Below are positions 41,348 to 49,623 of a stretch of 64,000 nt of DNA, one piece after another (the stretch's first letter is position 1; each line of letters opens with the position of its first letter). This DNA comes from Streptomyces niger (GTDB taxonomy: Bacteria > Actinomycetota > Actinomycetes > Streptomycetales > Streptomycetaceae), in contig NZ_JOFQ01000003.1 of NCBI RefSeq assembly GCF_000718305.1, forward strand, positions 310,001 through 374,000, given 5' to 3'. A program made the translations under genes and the position numbers. The notes beneath the pieces are model-generated. The model had not been told where the DNA came from. It saw only the letters and a list, made by a program, of their open reading frames with translations, and searched no databases.

Positions 41348-41412
41348 CCGGCTCGGCCGAGTAGCCGGTGCCGGACGAGTGGCCTGTTTCGGACGAGTAG
41401 CCGGCTCGGCCG
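41342..41412 (+). repeat. 18-bp exact repeat pair and related copies after the VOC gene
   Basis: GAGTAGCCGGCTCGGCCG occurs at 41342-41359 and 41395-41412. Related GAGTAGCCGG and GAGTGGCC units lie between them. The first copy includes the VOC stop codon. The array separates the VOC gene from the convergent amidotransferase gene. Confidence 0.75.
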
Positions 41413-41441
41413 GCGAAGTGGGGGGTGAGCGCTTCTCGTAC

Positions 41442-42353
41442 TCAGTGCGGCGAGACCGTGTGCCCGGCCGCGTGGTCCACGGCCGCCGCGGCGAGTGCGC
41501 GGACGGCGGGGTGCGGGCGGGTGCCGTCGCCGGCGAGCTCGGGCTGGAAGAGGGTGGCCAGGAAGAAGGGGTGGTCGGGGAGCTCCGCCATCCGCACCTC
41601 GCGCTGCCGGCCCGCCGGCCCACCGTCGGCAACGGCCGCCTCCGCACCGCTCCCCGCGCCGCCCTCGTCGACACCGCTGAAGCGCAGTCCGTGAGCGCGC
41701 AACACGTCGAGATGGGCCGGGTCGGGGCCGTACGAACAGCGGTACTGCTCGACCGTCCGCTCGGCGCCCAGCACGCGCTCCGCCAACGAGCCGGGCATCA
41801 CCTCCACCGCGCCTTCGTGGCCGCGCAGGGAGCAGGCCAGCGGGACGATCAGCAGATCGTCGGTCGCCGATTGGTTCTCGGCGTGGCCGGCGCGGGTGAG
41901 CCCGCAGACGTTGCGCGCGTATTCCAACAGGGCGTGCTGGAAGCCACCGCAGGTACCCAGGAACGGGATGCCCTGCTCACGTGCGGTGCGCACCGCCGCT
42001 ATCGCACCCGCTTCGCTGCGGTACGGGCTGCCCGGCACCAACCAGACGGCGTCGAAACCGTCGAGAGCGCCGGCGAGTTCCGCGTCCGGCGTCGGGATCC
42101 AGTACGCGTCCAGGACGAGCCCGTCGCGCCGGGCCAGCGCGTCGAGGAGGGCGGGGATACGGCCGTGGGCCAGAACGCCGGGCGAGCGATCGCCCACCAG
42201 CGCGATGCGGGCGACGCGGTCCACCGGTGCGGCCGGCTTCGGAGCAGAGGACGACGCCAGCGCAGGAGAAGGCGAAAGGGAAGGCGAGGAGGAACGGGAA
42301 GGTGAGGAGGAACGGGAAGAGGAAGGGGAAGGAGAAGGGGAGTTCATGGCCAC
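41442..42353 (-). CDS. Class I glutamine amidotransferase-like protein (CTP-synthase C-terminal related)
   Basis: A 303-aa protein. The N-terminal 40 residues are almost only Ser and Pro, coded by GA-rich tandem repeats on the plus strand, and look like an unstructured extension. The body is a class I GATase: VARIALVGDRSPGV, VWLVPGSPYRS, FLGTCGGFQHALLEYAR with nucleophile Cys135. The usual His-Pro-Glu triad end is FQPEL here, so Gln replaces the catalytic His, which is also seen in the CTP-synthase C-terminal-related family. Amidotransferase activity is therefore uncertain. It is divergent from a LysR regulator with only 70 bp between the starts. Confidence 0.85.
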   Translation of the reverse strand: MAMNSPSPSPSSSRSSSPSRSSSPSLSPSPALASSSAPKPAAPVDRVARIALVGDRSPGVLAHGRIPALLDALARRDGLVLDAYWIPTPDAELAGALDGFDAVWLVPGSPYRSEAGAIAAVRTAREQGIPFLGTCGGFQHALLEYARNVCGLTRAGHAENQSATDDLLIVPLACSLRGHEGAVEVMPGSLAERVLGAERTVEQYRCSYGPDPAHLDVLRAHGLRFSGVDEGGAGSGAEAAVADGGPAGRQREVRMAELPDHPFFLATLFQPELAGDGTRPHPAVRALAAAAVDHAAGHTVSPH

Positions 42354-42403
42354 ATCCTGGTCCTCGCCGCCCGTTCAGCGCCAACGATGATTCGTGAGCG
42401 GTC

Positions 42404-42420
42404 CATCAGCAATACTGATG
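42404..42420. promoter_or_regulatory. LysR-type box between the amidotransferase-like and LysR genes
   Basis: CATCAG-CAATA-CTGATG is a perfect inverted repeat with the ATC-N9-GAT spacing of a LysR T-N11-A box. It ends three bases before the ATG used for the LysR gene, which argues for autoregulation and against the ATG at 42418. Confidence 0.55.
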
Positions 42421-42423
42421 ACC

Positions 42424-43428
42424 ATGGACCCGCACCTTCTCCGTACCTTCGTGACCGTGGTCCGTTGTGGTTCCTTCTCCGAGGCGGCCCGCGAGCTGGG
42501 GTACACGCAGTCGGCGGTGTCCCAGCACATCGCCGCGCTGGAGGCCGACCTCGGCGCTGCCCTGTTGCGGCGGCGGCCGGTCGCCCCGACCGGTGTCGGT
42601 GAACGCCTGCTGGAGCATGCCGGGCCGTTGCTGTTGCGGCTGGACGCCGCCCGCGCGGACATCGCGCGGCTGACCACCGCGCCCGCCGCCCGCGTCGTCG
42701 TGGGCGTCGCACCGCTTGCCATGACACACCGGCTCGGCGCGGCGCTGGCTGCGTTGCGCCGTCAACAGCCGCTGGTGGAGGTGACGGTACGGGCCCTCGG
42801 CCGCGAGGCCGTCGCGCGGGACGTCGCGACCGGCGGCCTGGACCTCGGTCTGTTCGACGGTGCGACCGCTCCCCATGACCCGCTCCACCTCGCCGACACC
42901 GGCCCGCTCACGACGCGGGCGGTCACCGAACAGCCGTTGGCCGTCGCACTGCCCGCCACCCACCCGCTGGTCGGCCGGGCGGGCCTGCGCCTGTCCGACC
43001 TCGCCGACGCCCAGTGGATCGACGCACCCGACACCGCCGTTCCGCTCGCGCAGCTGCGGGCCGCGAGCGAAACGGACGGCTACCGCCCTGCGCTGCGTTA
43101 CGACGGTACGGACGTACACGGGCTCCGCACCCTCGTCGCCGCCGGACACGGGCTCGCGCTGCTCCCCCGGCCGGCGGTCGGTGACGTGCCCGGTGCGGGT
43201 ACCGCAGCCGCCGGGCTCGGGGTGGTTGCGGTGCCGCTCTCGGCGCCCCGCCTCGTGCACCGGATCGAGGTGGTGCACAGCAGCGCCGTCGCGGGCCCCG
43301 CCGCACTCCTCGCCACGGCACTGGCGGCCGACACCCGGAGCAAAGACCCGGCCGGCACCCCGAGCAGAGGCCCCGCCGAGCCCCCGACCGAGGACGCGGT
43401 CGAGGAACGGGGCGTGCGGGCCGGCTGA
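42424..43428 (+). CDS. LysR-family transcriptional regulator
   Basis: A 334-aa regulator. Residues 1-60 are the HTH (DPHLLRTFVTVVRCGSFSEAARELGYTQSAVSQHIAALEADLGAALLRRR), and the remainder is the effector domain (RVVVGVAPLAMTHRLGAALAALRR, GLDLGLFDGA). The last about 40 residues are Pro/Glu-rich and probably disordered. I used ATG 42424 because the palindrome overlaps the earlier ATG. Its target is most likely the divergent amidotransferase-like gene; the ligand is unknown. Confidence 0.92.
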   Translation: MDPHLLRTFVTVVRCGSFSEAARELGYTQSAVSQHIAALEADLGAALLRRRPVAPTGVGERLLEHAGPLLLRLDAARADIARLTTAPAARVVVGVAPLAMTHRLGAALAALRRQQPLVEVTVRALGREAVARDVATGGLDLGLFDGATAPHDPLHLADTGPLTTRAVTEQPLAVALPATHPLVGRAGLRLSDLADAQWIDAPDTAVPLAQLRAASETDGYRPALRYDGTDVHGLRTLVAAGHGLALLPRPAVGDVPGAGTAAAGLGVVAVPLSAPRLVHRIEVVHSSAVAGPAALLATALAADTRSKDPAGTPSRGPAEPPTEDAVEERGVRAG

Positions 43429-43583
43429 CGGTCAGGCGACCGGGGCGGTGAAGCCGCCCGGCGGCGCCCCGTGGAGCGCCGTCACCGTGACACGCCCCAG
43501 GTGTCGTCCGGGCCGCATCGATCCGCCGGCCACCTCCAGGCCGTGCTCGGCCGGCCGCGCCGTCATCCCGTATCCGTGCGCGC

Positions 43584-44036
43584 TCACGCCTTGTCGGTCG
43601 GTGGCGGGAGGAAGTCGTCGACGAAGTCCTCGCCGGACAGTGCGGCGTCCACTCGGGAGCTGACGTACGCGCCGGTCATCGGGCACTCCAGCGCGCGGTC
43701 CGTCCGGCAGCCCAGCATGTGTTCCAGCACCGCGGCGGCCCGGGTGAGGCTGCGGATGCGGGCGAGCATGACCTCGCGTTGCGCGCTGATCATCGTGCGG
43801 CGGTCCGCGACGCTGTCGCTGTTGACGACGGCTGCGGTGTCGGCGACCGACATCAGGCCGTCGTCGCGCCACAGCTGCACGTAGGCGAGCTGTTCCAGGG
43901 CCGCACGGTCGTAGTACCGCACACGGCCGCGCCGCTCGGTGGAGCGGACCAGGCCGCACTCCTCGTAGTAGCGCAGCGCCGGCACCGACAGGCCGAAGGC
44001 CTTCGCCACCTCACTGATCGACCACAGTTCGGGCAT
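43584..44036 (-). CDS. MerR-family regulator
   Basis: A 150-aa regulator starting at ATG 44036. The MerR HTH is WSISEVAKAFGLSVPALRYYEECGLVRSTERRGRVRYYDRAALEQLAYVQLWRDDGLMSV, residues 5-64. The coiled coil continues VMLARIRSLTRAAAVLEHML. The C-terminal part carries CRTDRALECPMTG, so two cysteines (spaced CxxxxxxxC) are available for metal or redox sensing, but this is not a known pattern. It is divergent from an MFS transporter, and a perfect 20-bp palindrome lies just upstream of its start. Confidence 0.92.
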   Translation of the reverse strand: MPELWSISEVAKAFGLSVPALRYYEECGLVRSTERRGRVRYYDRAALEQLAYVQLWRDDGLMSVADTAAVVNSDSVADRRTMISAQREVMLARIRSLTRAAAVLEHMLGCRTDRALECPMTGAYVSSRVDAALSGEDFVDDFLPPPTDKA

Positions 44037-44059
44037 CGCCGTTCGCCACCTCCGGGTTG

Positions 44060-44079
44060 CGCTCAAGTGCGCTTGAGCG
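44060..44079. promoter_or_regulatory. MerR-type operator, perfect 20-bp palindrome
   Basis: CGCTCAAG-TGCG-CTTGAGCG occupies 44060-44079 in the divergent region between the MerR and MFS genes. The CTCAAG/CTTGAG arms resemble those bound by MerR-family members such as SoxR and CueR. Confidence 0.72.
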
Positions 44080-44178
44080 TGAACACTACCGTTGCCGTCC
44101 CCCGGGACCCGCGTGCGTGCCGCACCGTCCGCCCGCACCGCATCGCCCGGCACCGTTTCCGCCGCTCAAGGGGCTGTC

Positions 44179-45414
44179 ATGACCGTTTCCCCGTCCGCTT
44201 CCCCGTCCGCCGGTTCCACCACCTCCGCCGCCCCTACCGCCGCGCCGCCGGGTGGCGCACGCGCCTCCGGCGCACTGCTCGTCGTCGGGTTCGTGTTGCT
44301 CAGCCTCAACACGCGGGTCGCCTTCGGGCAGGTCGGCCCCCTCGCGCCGGTGGCGGGGTTCAGCAGTGGGACCGTCACACTGCTCGGCCTGCTGCCGCCG
44401 CTGTGCATGGGGCTCTTCGCGCCGCTGGGCGCGTTCGCGCGCCGGCATTACGGTGCGGAGCGCGGGCTGTTCGGGGCCAGTGCGGTCCTGGTCGTCGGCG
44501 CGGTGCTGCGCATGGCGGGCATGGCCGGGCTGGTCGCCGGTACGGTCCTGGTCTCCCTCGCCACCGCCGTGGTGAACGTCCTGGTGCCGGTGTGGGTGCA
44601 CGCACGGTTCGCCCCGCGGCGCGTCGGCACGATGATGGGCGTCTACGCACTGTCGATGGGAATCGGCTCGGCGGTGGTCGCCGCCCTCGTCGTACCCGTC
44701 GCGCAGGCCGGCGGCGGCGCCTGGCAGCCGGCGATCGGCATCGCCGTGGTGCCCGCGCTGCTCGCCCTGGTCGGCATCGCCCCGCAGGCGGTCCGGCGGC
44801 GCACCGTGCCGGCCCCCGCCACCGCGACCTCCGGCGCCGTTCGGCGGCGGCCGGTGGCCCGTACCGCGCTCGGCTGGAGCCTGACGGCGTTCTTCGGGCT
44901 GCAGACGCTGATGTTCTACACCACGCTCGCCTGGCTGCCGTCCGTGCTGGTGGCGGCGGGCACGAGCCGGACGGCGGCGGGGACGTACCAGGCCGTCTTC
45001 ATCCTCGGCATCGCGGCGGGCGGGTTCGCGGCCCCGGCGCTGGCCGGCCGGCGCACGGACCAGCGGCCGCACATCGCGGCGGCCATCGCCGTGCCGCTGT
45101 TCGGCTTCGCCGGGCTGCTGCTGGCCCCGGCCGCCGCGCCCGGCCTGTGGGCGGCCGTCCTCGGTGTCGGGCTGGGCGCGGCGCAGTCGCTCGCGGGGGT
45201 GCTGTACGTCCGCCGGGGCACCGATCCCCAGCACGTCACCGCGCTGTCGGCGATGGCGCAGACCTGCGGGTACCTCGTGGCGGCCACCGGACCGGCGCTC
45301 GCCGCCTGGCTGCACGCCACCACGGGCTCCTGGCAGGCGCTGCTCACGTCCTTCCTCGGCCTGTTGGCGGTGAACGCCGTCCTCAGCATGCGCGCCGGGC
45401 ACGATCCCCGGTGA
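44179..45414 (+). CDS. MFS transporter, CynX/NimT-like
   Basis: A 411-aa transporter from ATG 44179, with AAGGGG before it. The Ser/Ala/Pro-rich N-terminus of 30 residues is cytoplasmic, and 12 membrane segments follow. The N-terminal VGFVLLSLNTRVAFGQVGPLAP and GLLPPLCMGLFAPLGAFARRHYG are typical of the CynX/NimT group, whose members carry cyanate or nitroimidazoles. The substrate here is unknown. It is divergent from the MerR regulator with the 20-bp palindrome between them, so the transporter is probably an inducible efflux pump. Confidence 0.9.
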   Translation: MTVSPSASPSAGSTTSAAPTAAPPGGARASGALLVVGFVLLSLNTRVAFGQVGPLAPVAGFSSGTVTLLGLLPPLCMGLFAPLGAFARRHYGAERGLFGASAVLVVGAVLRMAGMAGLVAGTVLVSLATAVVNVLVPVWVHARFAPRRVGTMMGVYALSMGIGSAVVAALVVPVAQAGGGAWQPAIGIAVVPALLALVGIAPQAVRRRTVPAPATATSGAVRRRPVARTALGWSLTAFFGLQTLMFYTTLAWLPSVLVAAGTSRTAAGTYQAVFILGIAAGGFAAPALAGRRTDQRPHIAAAIAVPLFGFAGLLLAPAAAPGLWAAVLGVGLGAAQSLAGVLYVRRGTDPQHVTALSAMAQTCGYLVAATGPALAAWLHATTGSWQALLTSFLGLLAVNAVLSMRAGHDPR

Positions 45415-45459
45415 GCGGGCCCCGGAGCGGCCGCGGCCGGGTCACCGTCCGGCCCGTGA

Positions 45460-45519
45460 CCCGCTGTGCACCGACCCGCCGCGCACCGACCCTCTGTGCA
45501 CCGATCCGCTGTGCACCGT
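45460..45519 (+). repeat. Four 15-bp tandem repeats (CCCGCTGTGCACCGA)
   Basis: Units start at 45460, 45475, 45490 and 45505. Copies differ by one to three bases and share TGTGCACCGA or CGCGCACCGA. They lie in the convergent gap between the MFS and UbiD genes. Confidence 0.8.
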
Positions 45520-45610
45520 CCCGACGGGCTCGACCGCCCCGCCGCCCCGCTCGCTCCGAAGCGCCGACCACTTCAACCGCTTCGACCGCCCCGATCGCCC
45601 CGACCGCCCG

Positions 45611-47110
45611 TCAGCGGTAGCCGTAGGACGCCCAGTTGTCGAGGACGTGCTGTTGCATCTCCGCAGGGAACGAGGTGCGGAAGGAGGCGGTGGTGCCGCG
45701 CGAGGCGCCGCGGAACTGCTCCGGCTGAAGGCAGCTGATGACCGCCTTGCCGCCGCGCCCGGAGGCGACTTCGTCGGGGGTGAGGTAGGGCACCATCGGG
45801 ATGCCGGGGGCGTCGGGGAAGCAGTACTCGTTCTCGCCGGGGCGGTAGCGGGTGGCCATCGCCCACACCACCTGGTCGATGTCGGTGATGTCGATGTCGT
45901 CGGCGACCAGGATCACCTTGGGGACCAGCCAGCCCGCATGGGAGCCGAACAGCACCTCGGCCACCCGCTCCACCAGTTCGCGTTCGCCGATGTCCAGCCG
46001 GGCCAGCCGCTCGATGTCGACGGAGAGGACGATCCAGCAGGTGGCGGCCTCGTACGAGCACCAGGCCAGGTCGATGGGGAGGCCGGCCGAGCGGAGCACG
46101 TCCAGGGCCGCCGCGGAGATCATCGTGCCCCAGACGGTGTGGTTCTCCTCCGGGGGCAGGCCGGCCGCGCAGACGGGCAGGACCGGGTCGTGGCGGTGGG
46201 TGACCGCCTCGACGTGGAAGACCGGCTGCGGCTTGCTGCGGCCGAAGGAGTAGCCGTGGTACTCCCCCATCGGCCCCTCGGGCGCCGTTTCGTCGTGGCT
46301 GATCCAGCCCTCCAGGACGATCTCGGCGTTGGCGGGGACGTACAGGTCGTGGGTCTCGGCCTTGACGACCTCCACCGGGCTGCCGGTCAGCGCGCCGACG
46401 TAACCGTCCTCGTCGACGTGGGCCGCGAGCGGCATGCCGGCGGCGGCGAGCGCGGCGGGTGGCGCGCCGAGGACCATGGCCCACGGCGTGGGCTGCCCCT
46501 TCTCCCGCCACATGTCGTGGATCATGCCGATGTGCTGCTGCGGCATTGCCGGACCGACGAGTGTGGTGCGGCCGTTGAGCATGGTGCGGGCGACCGACCA
46601 ACTCGTCCAGGCCCCGTCCGGGCTGCGTACGACGTGGAAGCCGTAGGTGCCGAAGTACCGGCCGCCGTCCTCCTGGTGCAGCAGCGGTACGGGGAACGCC
46701 GTCAGGTCGACGGCGTCGCCGGTACGGATGTTCTCCTTGCACGGGCCGTCCTCGACGACGACCGGCGGCACCGGGTCCGCGTGCATCGCCCGGATCAGCT
46801 TCTCCAGGATGTCGCGGGGTGTGCTGTCACGCGCCAGCCCGAAGTGTGCGGCGAGCCGGCCGTACGCCCCCTTGCCGGTGCCGTCGGCGGTGCTCGGGCC
46901 GGCCGGTGCGCCGAGGATGCGGAAACCGGGTGCGGCGCCGGTGAGGCGGTTGAACAGCGGGGCGGGGGCCTTGGTCTCGTAGACCCGCCGGGTCACCGCG
47001 CCCACCTCCAGCTCCGGATCGACCGGCTGGTCGATGGGTACGGCGTCGCCGGCCGCGAGCAGTTCGTCGAGGAAGTCGCGGAAGTTCAGCGCCGGGCCGT
47101 GTTGTGTCAT
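45611..47110 (-). CDS. UbiD-family (prenylated-FMN-dependent) decarboxylase
   Basis: A 499-aa enzyme of the UbiD family. AAAGG precedes the ATG. The three-domain pattern is complete: LNFRDFLDELLAAGDAVPIDQPVDPELEVGAVTRR at the start; YFGTYGFHVVRSPDGAWTSWSVARTMLNGRTTL, which binds the flavin; and PEGPMGEYHGYSFG, which holds the Glu-Arg-Glu-type catalytic region. UbiD enzymes reversibly decarboxylate aromatic or unsaturated acids using prenylated FMN made by UbiX. No UbiX gene is in the window, so the cofactor must come from elsewhere. It is divergent from an AraC regulator, 88 bp away, and probably induced by its substrate. Confidence 0.93.
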   Translation of the reverse strand: MTQHGPALNFRDFLDELLAAGDAVPIDQPVDPELEVGAVTRRVYETKAPAPLFNRLTGAAPGFRILGAPAGPSTADGTGKGAYGRLAAHFGLARDSTPRDILEKLIRAMHADPVPPVVVEDGPCKENIRTGDAVDLTAFPVPLLHQEDGGRYFGTYGFHVVRSPDGAWTSWSVARTMLNGRTTLVGPAMPQQHIGMIHDMWREKGQPTPWAMVLGAPPAALAAAGMPLAAHVDEDGYVGALTGSPVEVVKAETHDLYVPANAEIVLEGWISHDETAPEGPMGEYHGYSFGRSKPQPVFHVEAVTHRHDPVLPVCAAGLPPEENHTVWGTMISAAALDVLRSAGLPIDLAWCSYEAATCWIVLSVDIERLARLDIGERELVERVAEVLFGSHAGWLVPKVILVADDIDITDIDQVVWAMATRYRPGENEYCFPDAPGIPMVPYLTPDEVASGRGGKAVISCLQPEQFRGASRGTTASFRTSFPAEMQQHVLDNWASYGYR

Positions 47111-47197
47111 GGACGGTGCCTTTCACGTAGGTGAGCGCGTGCGGCTCCGACGCTAGGTACGGAAAATGCACTGGTCGGCACGGACTGAGGACAGGAC

Positions 47198-48097
47198 ATG
47201 AGCAGAAGCGGACACCTTGCGATCACGGAGGTCCGGTTCCCGGCCACCCCGGGCGGCCCGCCGGGTGTGGAGGTGGTCGACTTCGCGGGGCTGGTCGCGG
47301 CTGCACGCGGCCGCGGTGAGGACGAGTACGGCCCCCGCAGGCCTGTCTTCCACCAGCTGATCGCGGTGAAGTCCGGGGTGCTGCTCTGCTCCGTGGACTT
47401 CGCGGAGTACGTGGTGGAGGAGGGCGGCTGGGTGTGGGTGCGGCCGGGGCAGGTATTGCAGTTCCGTTCCGACCTCACGGCGGCGGAGGGCACGGTCGTC
47501 CTCTTCCAGCCCAGCTTCCTCAGTACGGCCACCGCCGACATCGCGCACGTGGACCAGCGGCCCCGACGGTTGCCGCTGGTCCCCACGGGCGCCGCGCGCG
47601 GTCCCGTACGGCACACCCTGGAGATGCTGGAGAGCGAGTACCGCCGGCTGGCGGATCTGCCGCTGGAGGTGCATGTGGAGGTGGTCCGGCACCTGCTGTC
47701 GATCCTCGTGCTGCGCCTGTCCCACCTGCCGGGCGATCAGCCGGGCCCGACGGCGGCCGGCACGGCGTTCCGCCGCTTCCAGCAGGCCGTGGAGCGCGAC
47801 TTCACGCGCAGCCATCACGTGGCGGACTACGCGGCCGCGCTGGGCTACAGCGTCCGTACCCTCACCCGTGCCACCCGCGCCGCCGTCGGGTGCGGCGCGA
47901 AGCGGTTCATCGACGACCGCATCGTGCTCGAAGCCAAGCGGCTGCTGCTGCACACCGACCTGTCGGCCACGGCGGTCGGCGAGCGCCTCGGGTTTCCGGG
48001 GGCCACGGTGTTCAGCCGCTTCTTCCGCGAGCGCGCGGGCGAGACCCCGGCCGCGTTCCGGCTGCGCGCCACGGGGGCGCGGCCGTCGTCCCGCTGA
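47198..48097 (+). CDS. AraC-family regulator divergent from ubiD-like gene
   Basis: A 299-aa regulator. An N-terminal AraC ligand-binding cupin-like domain (FHQLIAVKSGVLLCSVDFAEYVVEEGGWVWVRPGQVLQF) is followed by a C-terminal double HTH (VADYAAALGYSVRTLTRATRAAVGCGAKRFIDDRIVLEAKRLLLHTDLSATAVGERLGFPGATVFSRFFRERAGETPAAFR), residues about 208-290. It is similar in layout to regulators of aromatic acid metabolism. It probably activates the divergent UbiD gene. A second role for the MFS exporter is possible but not shown. Confidence 0.92.
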   Translation: MSRSGHLAITEVRFPATPGGPPGVEVVDFAGLVAAARGRGEDEYGPRRPVFHQLIAVKSGVLLCSVDFAEYVVEEGGWVWVRPGQVLQFRSDLTAAEGTVVLFQPSFLSTATADIAHVDQRPRRLPLVPTGAARGPVRHTLEMLESEYRRLADLPLEVHVEVVRHLLSILVLRLSHLPGDQPGPTAAGTAFRRFQQAVERDFTRSHHVADYAAALGYSVRTLTRATRAAVGCGAKRFIDDRIVLEAKRLLLHTDLSATAVGERLGFPGATVFSRFFRERAGETPAAFRLRATGARPSSR

Positions 48098-48124
48098 CGG
48101 TTGCTCCGCTCGCCGCCGCGCCGG

Positions 48125-49372
48125 TCAGGCGCTGAGGGCCAGGCGGTGGAGGTGCTCGAGGGCGTCGAGGACGACGGTGCGCTGGTGCCAGGCCAGCCAG
48201 CGGCCGGCCTGGTCGCCGATCCGGTCCATGGCGCGGGCCTGGGCCGGGCCCAGCAGATGGACGGGGCGCTCGTGGTGGCTGGAGACCATGCCGAGGCAGA
48301 TTCCGCGCCCGGTGGTCAGCGGCGTGCTGTGGGCTGCGCGGCTGCCGGCCTGGAGGATCTTGTAGCGGGCTTCCTCGCTGAAGACGGGGTCGGTGGCCAC
48401 GTCGGTGACGGTGACCCGGGTGACGTTGCGTGCCGCCTGCGCGCAGGAGGTGCCGTCCTTGCCCACGACGTCGAAGTAGTCGACGAACTCCTCGTTCAGG
48501 CCCTGGTGCTTCTCGATGCGCAGCCCGCCGGCATGGCGGTCGGCGAGCTGTACGTTGCCCATCGCGGTGTCCGAGATCAGCAGGGTCTGGTGCAGTACGG
48601 CCGAGATCACGGCGCCGCGGTTGGCGGATTCCGAGTTCACCTGCGGCAGCGCCGTCAGTTTCGGCGGACGGGTACGGACGCGGTCGGGGAACCAGCGTGT
48701 CTCGCCCTCCTCGGGACGGGGTGCGCTGAGCACCGCGGAGGCCAGGGAGCGCAGCTTGACGTTGTGGCGTTGCGAGGCCGTCTGCAGCAGGGTGAAAGCG
48801 GCCTGGCCGTCGCGCAGCCGGTACCGCTCCTGCAGGACGCCTTGGGCCTGTGCGATGAGGGGGTGGGTGCGGACCTTGGCCTGCAGGTCGCGCACCTTGC
48901 CGCGCAGCCGGTCGAGTTCCTCGCGGGACAGCGCGTCCAGCTCCGTGGCCGGCAGGGGTACCGCCGCGCTCGCGCCGCCGTTCCACAGGGAATCGGGCAG
49001 GTCGGGTACGCAGGCGGTGATGAGGTCGTGGATCTCCGGCAGCAGGATTAGACCGGAGTCGGCCACCTCGTCGACGGCGAGGGCCCGGGCGGCTTCGTCG
49101 GAGGGCGCGGCCACCATGAGGTGGATGTCCCGGCTGCCCAGTTCCGTCGCGCACTTGGCGAGGGCACGGGCGGCGGCGCCGGACATCCGCCGTACGCCGG
49201 ACAGGTCGACCGCGACCGCCTGCGGCTGTCCTTCGGTCTCCAGGATCGTGGCGAAGAGCGGGTGATCGGCGGATTCGAGCATGCCGTCGGCGCCGAGCAT
49301 CTGCAGCCAGCCGGCCGCGGCAGGCAGACGAATCACACCGGACCAGATTCCCTGCGCTCCCCTGTCGTTCAT
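48125..49372 (-). CDS. STAS-ANTAR-GAF regulator
   Basis: A 415-aa multidomain protein starting at ATG 49372, preceded by GCGGAGGCG. Residues about 1-120 read as a STAS-like fold (QAVAVDLSGVRRMSGAAARALAKCATELG). Residues about 145-205 are an ANTAR RNA-binding domain (LSREELDRLRGKVRDLQAKVRTHPLIAQAQGVLQERYRLRDGQAAFTLLQTASQRHNVKLRSLA). Residues about 235-390 are a GAF domain (LLISDTAMGNVQLADRHAGGLRIEKHQGL, TCAQAARNVTRVTVTDVATDPVF). The order is unusual; more often GAF precedes ANTAR. It would link a small-molecule or redox signal and perhaps a partner switch to transcription antitermination. Confidence 0.85.
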   Translation of the reverse strand: MNDRGAQGIWSGVIRLPAAAGWLQMLGADGMLESADHPLFATILETEGQPQAVAVDLSGVRRMSGAAARALAKCATELGSRDIHLMVAAPSDEAARALAVDEVADSGLILLPEIHDLITACVPDLPDSLWNGGASAAVPLPATELDALSREELDRLRGKVRDLQAKVRTHPLIAQAQGVLQERYRLRDGQAAFTLLQTASQRHNVKLRSLASAVLSAPRPEEGETRWFPDRVRTRPPKLTALPQVNSESANRGAVISAVLHQTLLISDTAMGNVQLADRHAGGLRIEKHQGLNEEFVDYFDVVGKDGTSCAQAARNVTRVTVTDVATDPVFSEEARYKILQAGSRAAHSTPLTTGRGICLGMVSSHHERPVHLLGPAQARAMDRIGDQAGRWLAWHQRTVVLDALEHLHRLALSA

Positions 49373-49623
49373 CACGCCTCCGCATGCAACCGTCCGATAC
49401 CTGAACGGCCGGCAGGGGGCCGTGCAGGGTCCCAGTGGAACATCTTTCTTCCGGCCCGTCGCCGGCGGACGGTGTCCATCAGCCCACCGAGACACTTGTC
49501 ACCATCCGGCGGCCGGGCACAGACTGTGCGTCCGGACAGCAGTCGCACGCCTCCGACCAGCAAAAACGGCAAAACAGCAAGATCTGTGAGAACAGCCCGG
49601 CAGCAAGAAGAAAGCAGAGCACC
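49373..49623. other. 251-bp divergent promoter region
   Basis: No gene is seen. The part at 49555-49620 is relatively A-rich (CAAAAACGGCAAAACAGCAAG), which suggests a promoter for the NCS1 permease. No convincing operator palindrome was found. Confidence 0.4.

Noticed and set aside
45460..45519. Regulatory iteron or origin for the 15-bp repeats
   Set aside because: They lie between convergent gene ends with no replication gene; simple repeat expansion is sufficient.
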